Positions 48,160 to 61,838 of a DNA stretch of 64,000 nucleotides are shown piece by piece. The position numbers and the translations under genes were made by a program. Every line of letters starts with the position of its first letter. The stretch's first letter is position 1. The stretch is from Halomonas alkalisoli. Its GTDB lineage: Bacteria > Pseudomonadota > Gammaproteobacteria > Pseudomonadales > Halomonadaceae. The notes beneath the pieces were generated by a model. The model was not told the DNA's origin. It made no database searches and worked only from the letters and a program-made list of their open reading frames with translations. The DNA lies in the NCBI RefSeq assembly GCF_021412585.1, contig NZ_JAKCMI010000032.1, forward strand, positions 1 to 64,000, in the 5' to 3' direction.

Positions 48160-48324
48160 GTTGTCATATTCTTCGGGGGCTGGCAAACGCAACAAGCGCG
48201 CAGTGGTGACTGCTATTTTCAGGCGCCCGGCCAAAATTTTGGGGATATTACAGGATTCTCCTCACTTCGACCACCCCTTACTGCCCCAAAAGTGTTGTAT
48301 GCCGCCGCACCTCAGGGTCGCCGA
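48160..48324. other. dapB-carA spacer
   Basis: No gene is supported. A minus-strand promoter for carAB is expected here but I see no pair of boxes good enough to name. Confidence 0.5.
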
Positions 48325-48411
48325 GGGCAGGCTGGAGAGGAGGTCCGATGCCATGGATGGCATCGGTAGCGCCCAAGGATGGGTTCACAGCGCCTCCTCG
48401 CAGGCCTGCCC
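48325..48411. repeat. dispersed palindromic repeat, copy 2
   Basis: Core palindrome 48347-48364 and following bases match copy 1 (26719-26769) at 49 of 51 positions. The outer arms here are GAGGAGG / CCTCCTC and GGGCAGGC (48325-48332) / GCCTGCCC (48404-48411), different in sequence from copy 1 but still paired. It lies 21 bases beyond the dapB stop. Confidence 0.85.
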
Positions 48412-48432
48412 TCGGGAAAGCCCCGAGGCAAC

Positions 48433-51353
<2,921 letters not shown>

Positions 51354-51357
<4 letters not shown>

Positions 51358-52265
51358 CCAGTGTCGCGCGGGCCATTCTGGCGCAACAGCATGCCGATGG
51401 CGGCAAGCACCAGGGCACTGCCCGGCAGCCACTGCCAGCCGATCTGCTCGGGTACGGTGACGAACAGCAGCAACATGGAGACGAAGGGCACCAGGTAGCC
51501 GTAGGCGGTGACGGCACCGGGGGTCAACGCCGAGGTGGCGCGCTGCATCAGCCAGAAGGTCAGGGCACTGGAGAAGAGCCCCAGGTAGGTCACCAGCAGC
51601 AGATCCTGCCAGCGCATCGACATGAGCTCGGCGGCGGGCTCGATGACCAGCCCCAGCAGGCCGATCCATACCCCGCCCATTCCCAGGCTCCAGAAGGTGC
51701 GCACCGAGGCCGCTTCCGGCAGCCAGCCATGGCCGAGCCCCCACTTGCTCAGCACCGGGTAGAGTGCCGAGGAGACACAGCCGAGGAAGAACACCGCCTC
51801 GCCGATGCCGAACTGGAGCCCTTCGCCATGCCCCATCGACTCGGCAACGGCCAGCCCCAGCGCCCCCATGGCGCCCAGCGCAAGGATCGCCGGCAGCTGC
51901 CAGGTCAGCCGTTCGACGCGAAAGCCCAGCCCCAGCAGGAAGGCCAGCAGCGGCACGGTGACGTAGAGCGTCGACATGGAGAGCGCCGTGGCATGATGCG
52001 CCGCCCAGAACATGGCGCCGAAGAAGCCGGCCAGGCAGAGGCCCATCAGGCTGTAGAGGGGCAGTAGCCGCCAGGAGGGCAGGAAATCGGCCGCACGACG
52101 CGCCAGCCACCAGAGCCCCGCGCAGGCGATGGCGAAGCGCAGCGCGGTCAGCGACAGCGGCGGTAGCTGGCTCATCAGCTCGACGGCGGGAAACGACAGC
52201 CCCACCAGCACCGCCCACAGCAGCATGCCCAGGTGGGCGGCCCGGGGCGACACCGGGACGTTCAA
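51354..52265 (-). CDS. EamA/DMT family transporter
   Basis: Inner-membrane protein of 303 residues with about ten hydrophobic segments arranged as two EamA repeats (about 10-140 and 152-290). Drug/metabolite transporters of this type export amino acids or other small molecules; no substrate can be named. Its start overlaps the DUF2218 stop (ATGA), and its stop overlaps the end of the fusion gene by four bases. Confidence 0.9.
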
Positions 52266-52543
52266 TTTTCCCAGACGATGACCAGCTCCTCATCACCCGC
52301 CATGCGCTGAAGGTGGGCATCCAGCACGCCCTCCAGGCGATCGAGGCTCTCCTCTTCCAGCGCCTCGAGGGCCACCACCAGCTTGCCCGGCTCGGCCTGC
52401 ATCAGGCAGGAGCCCTCCTCGAAGACCACCCGGCTCTCGGTCTCGCCCTGCTCCACCTCCAGCTTGTGCGCCCAGTGCTTGCACAGCCGGTTCATCAGCT
52501 TCGCAGCTGACTCGGTAGCGATCTCCGTTCGCGACATCGGCAT
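52262..52543 (-). CDS. DUF2218 family protein
   Basis: Small soluble acidic protein of 93 residues with the family pieces KHWAHKLEVE and FEEGSCLMQAEPGKL. Function unknown; in other bacteria it is often near siderophore or metal genes. ATG at 52543 has GGAGG five bases upstream; the ATG 12 bases earlier has no such site. Coupled to the EamA gene. Confidence 0.85.
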   Translation of the reverse strand: MPMSRTEIATESAAKLMNRLCKHWAHKLEVEQGETESRVVFEEGSCLMQAEPGKLVVALEALEEESLDRLEGVLDAHLQRMAGDEELVIVWEN

Positions 52544-52680
52544 GACGACCTCCATTCGTTTTCGATTGAACGCCTAGACTAGGACGATCCGGGTAGGCAA
52601 TGCCAGCCCCGAGCCTGGCGAACGCAGTGTTCCACAAAATGGAGCATCGACTCGACGCCCCCACTCGATGAGCCTGCTGG

Positions 52681-52717
52681 AAAAACAAGACCCCGGCTCC
52701 TTGCGGAGGCCGGGGCC
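52681..52717 (-). terminator. terminator of dnaKJ
   Basis: On the minus strand a GC-rich stem (CCCCGGCCTCC / GGAGCCGGGG, one bulge) with loop GCAA is followed by TTGTTTTT. It lies 28 bases after dnaJ. Confidence 0.88.
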
Positions 52718-52744
52718 TGGTCTGCCGAGCTGTAGCCGGAAGCC

Positions 52745-53899
52745 TTACGGCTTCATGTCCTCGAAGAACTTCTTCACGCCGTCGAAGAAGCCGCTCTTCT
52801 TGGGCGAGTGGTGGGCGCTGTTGGTGCCCCCCAGGCTCTCCTGGAGCTGGCGCAGCAGGTCCTTCTGCTCATCGTTGAGGTTGACCGGTGTCTCGACCAC
52901 CACCTTGCACAGCAGGTCGCCGGGAGGGCCGCCGCGTACCGGCTTGACGCCCTTGCCGCGCAGGCGGAACAGCCGGCCGGTCTGGGTCTCGGCGGGGATC
53001 TTGAGCTTCACCCGGCCGTCCAGCGTCGGCACTTCCAGCTCGCCGCCGAGGGCGGCGTCGATGAAGTTGATCGGCACGTCGCAGTGCAGGTGCTTGCCGT
53101 CGCGCTGGAAGATATGGTGCGGCTTGATCGCCACCTGCACGTAGAGATCGCCCGGGGGCCCGCCGTTGACGCCGGACTCACCCTCGCCGTTGAGCCGGAT
53201 GCGATCGCCGGTATCCACGCCGGCCGGGATCTTCACCGACAGGGTGCGGGTCTCGCGCACGCGGCCTTCGCCGTGGCACTTGTGGCAGGGCACCTTGATG
53301 TGCACGCCGCTGCCGTGGCAGGTGGGGCAGGTCTGCTGCACGGCGAAGAAGCCCTGCTGCATGCGCACCTGGCCGTGGCCGTTACAGGTGGGGCAGGTCT
53401 CCTTGCTGGAGCCCGGCTCGGCACCTTGGCCGTCGCAGCGGTCGCACTCCACGTGGCGCGGCACGCGGATATCGACGGTGGTGCCGGAAACCGCGCTCTC
53501 CAGGTCCAGCTCCAGGTTGTAGCGCAGGTCGCTGCCCCGCTGCGGCGCATGGGGGCTGCGCCGGCCGCCGCCACCGCCGAAGATGTCGCCGAACACGTCG
53601 CCGAAGATATCGCTGAAGCCGCCGGCTCCCGCGCCGCCGCCGAAACCACCGGCACCGAAGCCGCCGGCCTGGCCGTCGACGCCGGCATGGCCGAACTGGT
53701 CGTAGGCGGCACGCTTCTCGCCGTCGCTCAGGATCTCGTAGGCTTCGGAGACTTCCCGAAACCGCTCGGCCGAGCTTTCGTCATCCGGATTGCGGTCCGG
53801 ATGGTATTTCTGTGCCAGGCGTCGGTAGGCCTTCTTGATATCTTTCGTGTCGGCCCCGCGCTCGACGCCGAGCACTTCGTAATAATCGCGTTTGGACAT
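52745..53899 (-). CDS. dnaJ: chaperone protein DnaJ
   Basis: Hsp40 co-chaperone that feeds clients to DnaK. 384 residues: J domain with the HPD triad ([10 protein letters not shown]), a Gly-rich stretch (about 75-115), four zinc repeats ([32 protein letters not shown]) and the C-terminal substrate domains. Full class A DnaJ. Follows dnaK by 106 bases. Confidence 0.97.
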   Translation of the reverse strand: MSKRDYYEVLGVERGADTKDIKKAYRRLAQKYHPDRNPDDESSAERFREVSEAYEILSDGEKRAAYDQFGHAGVDGQAGGFGAGGFGGGAGAGGFSDIFGDVFGDIFGGGGGRRSPHAPQRGSDLRYNLELDLESAVSGTTVDIRVPRHVECDRCDGQGAEPGSSKETCPTCNGHGQVRMQQGFFAVQQTCPTCHGSGVHIKVPCHKCHGEGRVRETRTLSVKIPAGVDTGDRIRLNGEGESGVNGGPPGDLYVQVAIKPHHIFQRDGKHLHCDVPINFIDAALGGELEVPTLDGRVKLKIPAETQTGRLFRLRGKGVKPVRGGPPGDLLCKVVVETPVNLNDEQKDLLRQLQESLGGTNSAHHSPKKSGFFDGVKKFFEDMKP

Positions 53900-54005
53900 G
53901 GGTCCATGCGCCTCCTGGTCTAGGCAGTTATCGCCTGATCCGCGGAAACGGCAACGCGGGAGTCATCCCCCCGCGCTGCCGTCGGCCGTGGCATACCTTC
54001 GACGA

Positions 54006-55937
<1,932 letters not shown>

Positions 55938-56058
55938 AGGAAATCCTCGAAAAGTCGTTGCTTGAATTCGTCTCTGCGGCGCTTGCCGCGGGGTTGTCGT
56001 CTATCTGGGGGGCAGTGTCTGCTTTTTCAAGTCCTGCCCCCGTTTCCGATGTGCTAAC

Positions 56059-56688
56059 TCAACCGGCAGCCTGGCTGACCACCACCATGGCCGGGCGCAC
56101 CAGGCGTCCGTTGAGCACGTAGCCCTTCTGCATCACTTCCATCACGCTGTTGGGCTCGAGCTCGGGGTTGGGCACCATGGCCATGGCCTCGTGGTACTGG
56201 GGGTCGAAGGGCTCGCCCTGCGGGTCGACCGCCTCTACGCCGAACTTGCCCAGCACGTCGTGCTGCATCTTCAGGGTCATGGCCACGCCCTCGCGGTGGG
56301 CCTCGCTGGCGTCCTCGCCCATGGCCTCCAGCGCCTTCTCCAGGCTGTCGACCACCGGCAGCAGCTCCTTGACGAAGCGCTCGAGGGCGAACTTGCGCGC
56401 CTTCTCGGCCTCCTGCTCGGCGCGACGACGCACGTTCTGCGCCTCGGCTGCCGTGCGCAACACCTGGTCCTTGGCCTCGGCCAGGCTCTCCTCGAGCTCC
56501 GCGACCTGGGCGGCCAGCATCTCGGCCTCGGGGTTGTCGCCCGCTTCGGCCTGCTCGGCCAGCGCCTCGGCCTCGTCGGCCGCCTCGATGGCCTCGCCTT
56601 CGAGCTCACCCTCCACGGGCTGCGGTTCGGCCTCTTCCTCGCGCCTTGCCAGCTCGTCGTCCAGCGGGGTCTGGGGTTCTTTAGCCAT
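56059..56688 (-). CDS. grpE: nucleotide exchange factor GrpE
   Basis: Releases ADP from DnaK. 209 residues: an acidic Glu/Ala-rich N-terminal extension (about 10-60), a long coiled coil (about 60-135), and the beta domain with [20 protein letters not shown] and [18 protein letters not shown] at 56688 has CAGGAG six bases upstream. First gene of grpE-dnaK-dnaJ. Confidence 0.96.
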   Translation of the reverse strand: MAKEPQTPLDDELARREEEAEPQPVEGELEGEAIEAADEAEALAEQAEAGDNPEAEMLAAQVAELEESLAEAKDQVLRTAAEAQNVRRRAEQEAEKARKFALERFVKELLPVVDSLEKALEAMGEDASEAHREGVAMTLKMQHDVLGKFGVEAVDPQGEPFDPQYHEAMAMVPNPELEPNSVMEVMQKGYVLNGRLVRPAMVVVSQAAG

Positions 56689-56767
56689 GAACATCTCCTG
56701 AAACGGTGAATCGGCCCCGCGGGCCGAACATGATTCGGGTTGGCGATAGCATCGCAATCTGCCGCCT

Positions 56768-56795
56768 ATATGGGGGCCACGACGAAAATCTCAAG
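56768..56795 (-). promoter_or_regulatory. sigma-32 heat-shock promoter of grpE-dnaKJ
   Basis: On the minus strand CTTGAG (56795-56790), 14 bases, CCCCATAT (56775-56768), an almost exact match to the sigma-32 consensus. It lies about 80 bases before the grpE start. Confidence 0.9.
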
Positions 56796-56824
56796 AAAAA
56801 ACACCCAAGGAATTGACATGTGCA

Positions 56825-56860
56825 TTGAGAGAGCCGGTGGTCTACTGTATAAAAACTCAC
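56825..56860 (+). promoter_or_regulatory. recN promoter with SOS-box-like overlap
   Basis: TTGAGA (56825-56830), 17 bases, TATAAA (56848-56853). TACTGTATAAAAACTCAC over the -10 has a perfect left LexA half (CTGT) but a poor right half, similar in appearance to one of the E. coli recN boxes. Confidence 0.6.
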
Positions 56861-56983
56861 TAAAGGTGTATGAATATCCAGCCTGCTGCTCAGACCAGCT
56901 GTCGTGACGAGCCATCTGCAATGAACTGTCTGCAATGAACTGTCTCAACGAGCAGTCGAGAGCCAAGGCGCCGGGAGGGAAAG

Positions 56984-58660
56984 ATGCTGACTCAGCTTGC
57001 CATTCGAGACTATGCCATCGTCGAACGCCTCGACCTGGAGCTTGCCGGCGGCATGACCGCCATTACCGGCGAGACCGGGGCCGGCAAGTCGATCCTGCTC
57101 GGCGCCCTGGGGCTGTGCCTGGGCGAACGCGCCGATGCCGGCAGCATTCGCCACGGTTGCGAGCGTGCCGACCTCAGCGCCCGCTTCGATATCGCCGCAC
57201 TGCCGGCCGCCCGCGCCTGGCTCACGGAACGCGAACTGCCCGCCGACGATTGCCTGCTGCGCCGCGTGGTGACCGCGGCCGGCCGCTCCAAGGCATGGAT
57301 CAACGGTCAGCCGGCGACCATCGTCGACCTCAAGGCCCTGGGCGAGCACCTGGTGGAGATTCACGGCCAGCACGCCCATCAGGCGCTGTTGCGGGAGGAG
57401 ACTCACCTGCGCCTGCTCGACGACTTCGCCGGCCAGCGCACGGCGGTGACCGAGCTGGCCGAGACCTTCCGCAGCTGGCAGGCCGCCCGCCGCCGGCTCA
57501 AGCGGCTGGCCGAGAGCGGCGACGAAGTGCAGGCCCGGCGGCAGCTGCTGCGCTATCAGGTCGAAGAGCTGGACGCCCTGGCCCTGGGGGACGACGAGCT
57601 GGCGACCCTGGAGCGCGAGCAGGAGCAGCTCGCCCATGCCGAGGAGACCATTCGCGAGGCCCAGTTCGCCGCCGACTGCTGTGACAGCGACGAGGGCGGC
57701 GCGCTATCGCTATTGCACCAGGCGAGCAGCCGCCTCGGCGTGCTGCCTGGCCACGCCCAGGGCGGCCTGGCCGAGGCGCTGAGCATGCTGGGCGAGGCAC
57801 GTATCCAGATCGAGGAGGCGGCGCGGGAGCTCCACCGCTTCGTCGATACCACCGAGCTGGACCCGGAGCAGCTGGCCTGGGTCGAGTCGCGGCTGAGCGA
57901 AGTCCACCGCATCGCCCGCAAGCATCACGTCATGCCGGAAGAGCTGCCCAGCCTGCACCGGCGACAGCAGGCGGAGCTGGAAGGCCTGGAGGGAGGCGAA
58001 CACGACCTGGAGGCGCTGCGCGCCGAGGTGGAGGCCCTGCGCGATTCCTGGCGCCAGCAGGCCCGCAGCGTCAGCGAGGCGAGACAGCGGGCGGCCACCC
58101 GGTTCGGCAAGGCGGTCCAGGAGCAGTTGGCCTTCCTGGCCATGGGCAAGGCACGCTTCGAGGTTGAAGTGGAAGCCCGCGAGGTGCCGGCCGCCGATGG
58201 CCTGGAGGGCATCCGCTTCCTGATCAGCGCCAACCCCGGCCAGCCGCCTCGCCCGCTCTCCAAGGTGGCCTCCGGCGGCGAGCTGTCGCGCATCAGCCTG
58301 GCGATCCAGGTGGTGGCGGCTCGCCACTCGACCATTCCCAGCCTGATATTCGACGAGGTGGATGTCGGCGTCTCCGGCGCCACCGCCGAGATCGTCGGCC
58401 AGTTGCTGCGGCGGCTCGGCACCGACGGACAGGTAATGACCGTGACCCACCTGCCCCAGGTGGCCGCCCAGGCCCACCACCACCTGCATATCGAGAAGCA
58501 GGCCCGGCGCAACACCACGCAGACTCGCATGGCGCTACTCGACGAGGCCGGGCGGGTCAGCGAGCTGGCTCGCATGCTGGGCGGGGTGAACCTATCCGAC
58601 CGCACCCTGGCCCACGCCAGGGAGATGCTCGACGCCAGCCAGCAGAGCGCACACCACTAA
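56984..58660 (+). CDS. recN: DNA repair protein RecN
   Basis: SMC-like ATPase for double-strand break repair, usually SOS-induced. 558 residues: Walker A GETGAGKS (29-36), a central helical/coiled-coil region (about 160-370), and the C-terminal half with the ABC signature LSRISLA, Walker B LIFDEVDVGVSG and the H-loop VTHLPQVAAQAHHH. GGGAGGGAAAG precedes the ATG. Divergent from grpE. Confidence 0.96.
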   Translation: MLTQLAIRDYAIVERLDLELAGGMTAITGETGAGKSILLGALGLCLGERADAGSIRHGCERADLSARFDIAALPAARAWLTERELPADDCLLRRVVTAAGRSKAWINGQPATIVDLKALGEHLVEIHGQHAHQALLREETHLRLLDDFAGQRTAVTELAETFRSWQAARRRLKRLAESGDEVQARRQLLRYQVEELDALALGDDELATLEREQEQLAHAEETIREAQFAADCCDSDEGGALSLLHQASSRLGVLPGHAQGGLAEALSMLGEARIQIEEAARELHRFVDTTELDPEQLAWVESRLSEVHRIARKHHVMPEELPSLHRRQQAELEGLEGGEHDLEALRAEVEALRDSWRQQARSVSEARQRAATRFGKAVQEQLAFLAMGKARFEVEVEAREVPAADGLEGIRFLISANPGQPPRPLSKVASGGELSRISLAIQVVAARHSTIPSLIFDEVDVGVSGATAEIVGQLLRRLGTDGQVMTVTHLPQVAAQAHHHLHIEKQARRNTTQTRMALLDEAGRVSELARMLGGVNLSDRTLAHAREMLDASQQSAHH

Positions 58661-58709
58661 GCGCACACCACTCAAGCACCCCCTCTAATGGCCACCCTCC
58701 GCCACAGAC

Positions 58710-58747
58710 GACAGCGACCCCGCACCTTGCGGAGCGGGGTCGCTGTC
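58710..58747. terminator. hairpin between converging recN and fur
   Basis: GACAGCGACCCCGC (58710-58723) pairs perfectly with GCGGGGTCGCTGTC (58734-58747), 14 bp. There is no T-run on either side, so its role as terminator for recN and fur is likely from place, not proven by the tract. Confidence 0.65.
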
Positions 58748-58778
58748 GGGTCTGGAATCGGCGGGCCCTAGCGGCGTA

Positions 58779-59195
58779 TCAGGCGGAACCGCGAGGGCGC
58801 ACGTAGAGCACCAGGGCGTGATCGACGAGCTCAAAGCCATGCTCCTCGGCGATCTCCTGCTGGCGCCGCTCGATGGTCTCGTCGAAGAACTCGATGATTT
58901 CACCGCTGTCCAGGCACACCATATGGTCATGGTGCTCTTCCTGGGAGATCTCGAACACGGCGTGGCCGCCATCGAAATTGTGGCGAGTCACCAAGCCCGC
59001 CGACTCGAACTGGGTCAGCACACGATAGACGGTGGCCAGGCCCACGTCTTCGCCGGCATCCAGCAGTGACTTGTACACATCCTCGGCGCTCAGGTGGTGC
59101 TGACCCGTGGCATTCTCGAGGATCTGCAGGATCTTCACGCGGGGCAAGGTGACCTTGAGGCCCGCCTTGCGCAGTTCATGGTTCTGGTCGGCCAT
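58779..59195 (-). CDS. fur: ferric uptake regulator Fur
   Basis: Iron-responsive repressor. 138 residues: winged helix with LKVTLPRVKILQIL and DVGLATVYRVLTQFE, then the dimer/metal domain with HHDHMVCLDSGEIIEF and GFELVDHALVLYV. The second cysteine of the E. coli CxxC zinc site is Ser here, as in Pseudomonas Fur. ATG at 59195; the open frame upstream overlaps bamE on the other strand. Divergent from bamE as in Pseudomonas (omlA-fur). Confidence 0.97.
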   Translation of the reverse strand: MADQNHELRKAGLKVTLPRVKILQILENATGQHHLSAEDVYKSLLDAGEDVGLATVYRVLTQFESAGLVTRHNFDGGHAVFEISQEEHHDHMVCLDSGEIIEFFDETIERRQQEIAEEHGFELVDHALVLYVRPRGSA

Positions 59196-59267
59196 GTTCG
59201 CTCTTCGCAGTATCAGGTAGGGTCGGGTATGATCGACCGAATCCACGATAGTGAAGAACGGACCCAA

Positions 59268-59753
59268 ATGCAAAAGCTGATCAAGACCGCCACTCTTATC
59301 CTCGCCCTGACCCTGGTCAGCGGCTGTGTGTACAAGCGCGACCTGGCCCAGGGTAATTACATTACCGAGGGCATGGTCGAACAGCTGCAGCCCGGCATGA
59401 ACCGCGACCAGGTCGTGGGAGTCCTGGGGCGCCCGCTGCTGGAAGCGCCCTTCGACGCCAACCAGTGGGACTACATCTTCCGGCTCGACGAGGCCTATGG
59501 CGGCGTCCAGCAGCGTCGAGTGACGCTGACCTTCGACGGCGATCGGCTGGTCAACGTCCAGCAGGAAGGCGACTTCTCCGAGGATATCCAGCTCCGTACC
59601 CAGGATGATGTCGGCCCCCCCGTCGAAGGCGCCAGCCCCATGGACGATTTGCCGGAGACCCAGCCACAAACCGCTCCCCGCTCCGAGCCGGATGCAGGCG
59701 GCACCCTGCCGCAGGGTGGCGAGCCGGCTTCGACCGAGCCGCTCGCGCTCTAA
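59268..59753 (+). CDS. bamE: outer membrane assembly lipoprotein BamE
   Basis: Lipoprotein of the BAM complex that inserts outer-membrane proteins. Signal peptide ends in the lipobox LVSGC (Cys20). The core motif GMVEQLQPGMNRDQVVGVLGRPLL and WDYIFRLDE are typical. 161 residues: after about residue 110 a Pro/Glu/Thr-rich tail follows that E. coli BamE lacks but Pseudomonas OmlA resembles in length. Divergent from fur. Confidence 0.95.
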   Translation: MQKLIKTATLILALTLVSGCVYKRDLAQGNYITEGMVEQLQPGMNRDQVVGVLGRPLLEAPFDANQWDYIFRLDEAYGGVQQRRVTLTFDGDRLVNVQQEGDFSEDIQLRTQDDVGPPVEGASPMDDLPETQPQTAPRSEPDAGGTLPQGGEPASTEPLAL

Positions 59754-59776
59754 ACCAGCCAGCACGCCCCCCTAGC

Positions 59777-59808
59777 ACGCCCCGGCCAAGTCCGGGGCGT
59801 CATTGTTT
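59777..59808 (+). terminator. terminator of bamE
   Basis: ACGCCCCGG (59777-59785) pairs with CCGGGGCGT (59792-59800), followed by CATTGTTT. A weak U-tract but a strong stem. Confidence 0.8.
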
Positions 59809-59882
59809 GCTGCGCGCCCGCTCGGCCACTTTCCCTTCCATCAGATACACGAATCTTAGCCAAAAGTCTTAGTCGGCATGAA

Positions 59883-59910
59883 TTGACAGGCTATCGATTT
59901 GGCGTAATGT
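59883..59910 (+). promoter_or_regulatory. sigma-70 promoter of the TRAP operon
   Basis: TTGACA (59883-59888), 16 bases, TAATGT (59905-59910). It lies 140 bases before dctQ; the -10 box overlaps an operator-like palindrome. No other gene is seen between 59809 and 60049. Confidence 0.75.
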
Positions 59911-59921
59911 TAACGATAACA
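59908..59921 (+). promoter_or_regulatory. LacI/GntR-type operator, site 1
   Basis: TGTTAACGATAACA is a near-perfect palindrome with a central CG, the form used by LacI-family repressors. It covers the end of the -10 box, so a bound repressor would block the promoter. Its reverse complement matches the site at 63351-63364 in 13 of 14 bases. Confidence 0.75.
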
Positions 59922-60049
59922 CACGGACTAGGCCAAGCTCTGCACCGCAGCAAAAGGTATGCCCCTGCATCTGCCAGATTTACGGGTGCGTTTACATCGA
60001 TGAATGTCATCAATAGACGGCAAGCGTCTACTTGATCGGGAGGTAGGAG

Positions 60050-60544
60050 ATGGGCGTGCTGCGATTACTCTGGCGAATCATCGATGTCGTGATGGCGGCG
60101 CTGCTCTTCGGCATGATCCTGCTGGTATTCACGAATGTCGTGTTGCGATATGGATTTTCCTCGGGACTTCGGCCTTCGGTAGAACTGTCACGCCTTGGCT
60201 TGGTCTGGCTCGTGATGCTTGGAGCCGCCGTTGTACTTCGCCGTAACGAGCACCTGGCCGTAACTGAATTCAGCGTAGCGCTGTTCCCACGCGCGGTCCC
60301 CATCCTGAAACGCCTCAGTTATGTAATCATTACAATTACCATGCTCATGCTGTTCTGGGGCTCATTCAAGCAGATGAATGCAAACTGGGCCAATACTTCA
60401 CAGCTTACCGGGTTGCCCTCCGCACTCTTCTATCTCGCTGGCGTAATATCCGGGGCAATAATGGTGTTTATCGCGGCCGTCCGCATCTGGAACCCGGATG
60501 CCCTTTGCGATAGGGATGACGAGCATGAGGGAACGCATCTATGA
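60050..60544 (+). CDS. dctQ: TRAP transporter small permease subunit
   Basis: Inner-membrane subunit of a tripartite ATP-independent periplasmic transporter. 164 residues, four hydrophobic segments (about 12-34, 48-66, 88-108, 128-148), with the DctQ region RPSVELSRLGLVWLVMLGAAVVLRR. GGAGGTAGGAG precedes the ATG. Stop overlaps the dctM start (ATGA). Confidence 0.9.
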   Translation: MGVLRLLWRIIDVVMAALLFGMILLVFTNVVLRYGFSSGLRPSVELSRLGLVWLVMLGAAVVLRRNEHLAVTEFSVALFPRAVPILKRLSYVIITITMLMLFWGSFKQMNANWANTSQLTGLPSALFYLAGVISGAIMVFIAAVRIWNPDALCDRDDEHEGTHL

Positions 60545-61821
60545 CTCTCGTTCTCTTTCTCGGTGTTCTGATCGGGTCAATTCTTCTCGGGCTGCCGGTC
60601 GCTTTCGCACTGCTCTTTGCCGCCATCGCGCTGATGCTGCAAATGGGGCTTTTCAGTGCGGACATACTCGCGCAATCGCTCATCAACGGAGTCGACAGTT
60701 TCCCGCTATTGGCGATCCCCTTCTTTCTAGTCGCAGGTGAGGTCATGTCAGTCGGCGGACTGTCGCAGCGGATCGTCCGAATGGCAACGGTGATGGTTGG
60801 GCATCGGAAGGGGGGCCTTGGTTACGTGGCCGTCCTCACCGCGATCCTGATTGCCGGCCTATCGGGTTCTGCCGTGGCGGATGCTGCAGCACTGGTGGCC
60901 ATTCTCTATCCCATGATGAAAAAGGCGGGCTACCCCGAGGGCTCGTCCATGGGGCTCCTCGCCTCGGGCGGCATCATTGCACCAGTGATCCCACCATCAC
61001 TGCCATTGATCTTGATCGGCGTTGCCGGGAATATCTCGATCAAGAATCTGTTTTTGGGTGGTATCGCACCCGGCATCATGATGGGTGCGACGCTGATGCT
61101 GGTCTGGGGCTGGCTGATGCGAAAAGAAAATCTCGATGTCATGGAGAAGGCCAGCGGGGCCGAGCGTCTTACCGCCCTCCGCGATGGAATCTGGGCTCTC
61201 TTGCTGCCTGTCATCATTATCGGTGGCATCCGCTTCGGCATTTTCACTCCAACCGAGGCCGCAGTAGTCGCAGCGGTCTATGCAATCTTGGTATCAGTGG
61301 TCATCTATCGCGAGATGAGCTGGCGACTATTCGCAAAAATCCTCATCAATGCGAGCCGATCCACGGCGATGGTGATGTTCCTGGTGGGCTGCGCCATGGT
61401 TGCAGCCTGGCTGATCACGGTGGCGCAACTTCCACAACAGCTGGCCCTCCTTCTTGGGCCGCTCGTGGAAAACCCGCGGCTTCTCATGCTGGTCATCATG
61501 CTGATCGTGCTTGCCGTCGGCATGGTGATGGACCTCGCACCGACGGTGTTGATCCTGGTTCCACTGCTGATGCCGGTCGTCCAGCTGGCAGGTATCGACC
61601 CGGTCTACTTCGGCCTGATGTTCGTCATCAATACTTCCATCGGTCTGCTCACCCCTCCCGTTGGCAATGTCCTGAACGTGGTCTGCGGCGTCAGCCGCGT
61701 GCCAATGTCAGTAGCCGTGAAGGGCGTGTTGCCCTTCATCTCCGCCTACCTTGCACTTCTGCTCGTTTTCATCCTGGTGCCGGAGCTTATTACCGTCCCG
61801 ATGAACTGGTTCATCGGATAA
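60541..61821 (+). CDS. dctM: TRAP transporter large permease subunit
   Basis: Main membrane subunit that couples sodium flow to uptake. 426 residues with about 12 hydrophobic segments, the family motifs PLLAIPFFLVAGEVMSVGGLSQRIV, GLSGSAVADAAALVAILYPMM and FGLMFVINTSIGLLTPPVGNVLNVV. Coupled to dctQ; dctP follows by 17 bases. Confidence 0.94.
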   Translation: MTLVLFLGVLIGSILLGLPVAFALLFAAIALMLQMGLFSADILAQSLINGVDSFPLLAIPFFLVAGEVMSVGGLSQRIVRMATVMVGHRKGGLGYVAVLTAILIAGLSGSAVADAAALVAILYPMMKKAGYPEGSSMGLLASGGIIAPVIPPSLPLILIGVAGNISIKNLFLGGIAPGIMMGATLMLVWGWLMRKENLDVMEKASGAERLTALRDGIWALLLPVIIIGGIRFGIFTPTEAAVVAAVYAILVSVVIYREMSWRLFAKILINASRSTAMVMFLVGCAMVAAWLITVAQLPQQLALLLGPLVENPRLLMLVIMLIVLAVGMVMDLAPTVLILVPLLMPVVQLAGIDPVYFGLMFVINTSIGLLTPPVGNVLNVVCGVSRVPMSVAVKGVLPFISAYLALLLVFILVPELITVPMNWFIG

Positions 61822-61838
61822 CCTGAAGGAGAAATTCC

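Noticed and set aside
48036-48167. CarA starting at the upstream in-frame ATG (48167)
   Set aside because: The extra 44 residues do not resemble CarA and are encoded across two hairpins; the TTG with a strong ribosome-binding site fits the family N terminus.
59196-59765. Fur with a long N-terminal extension
   Set aside because: The extension lies over bamE on the opposite strand; Fur starts with MADQNHELRKAGLK at 59195.
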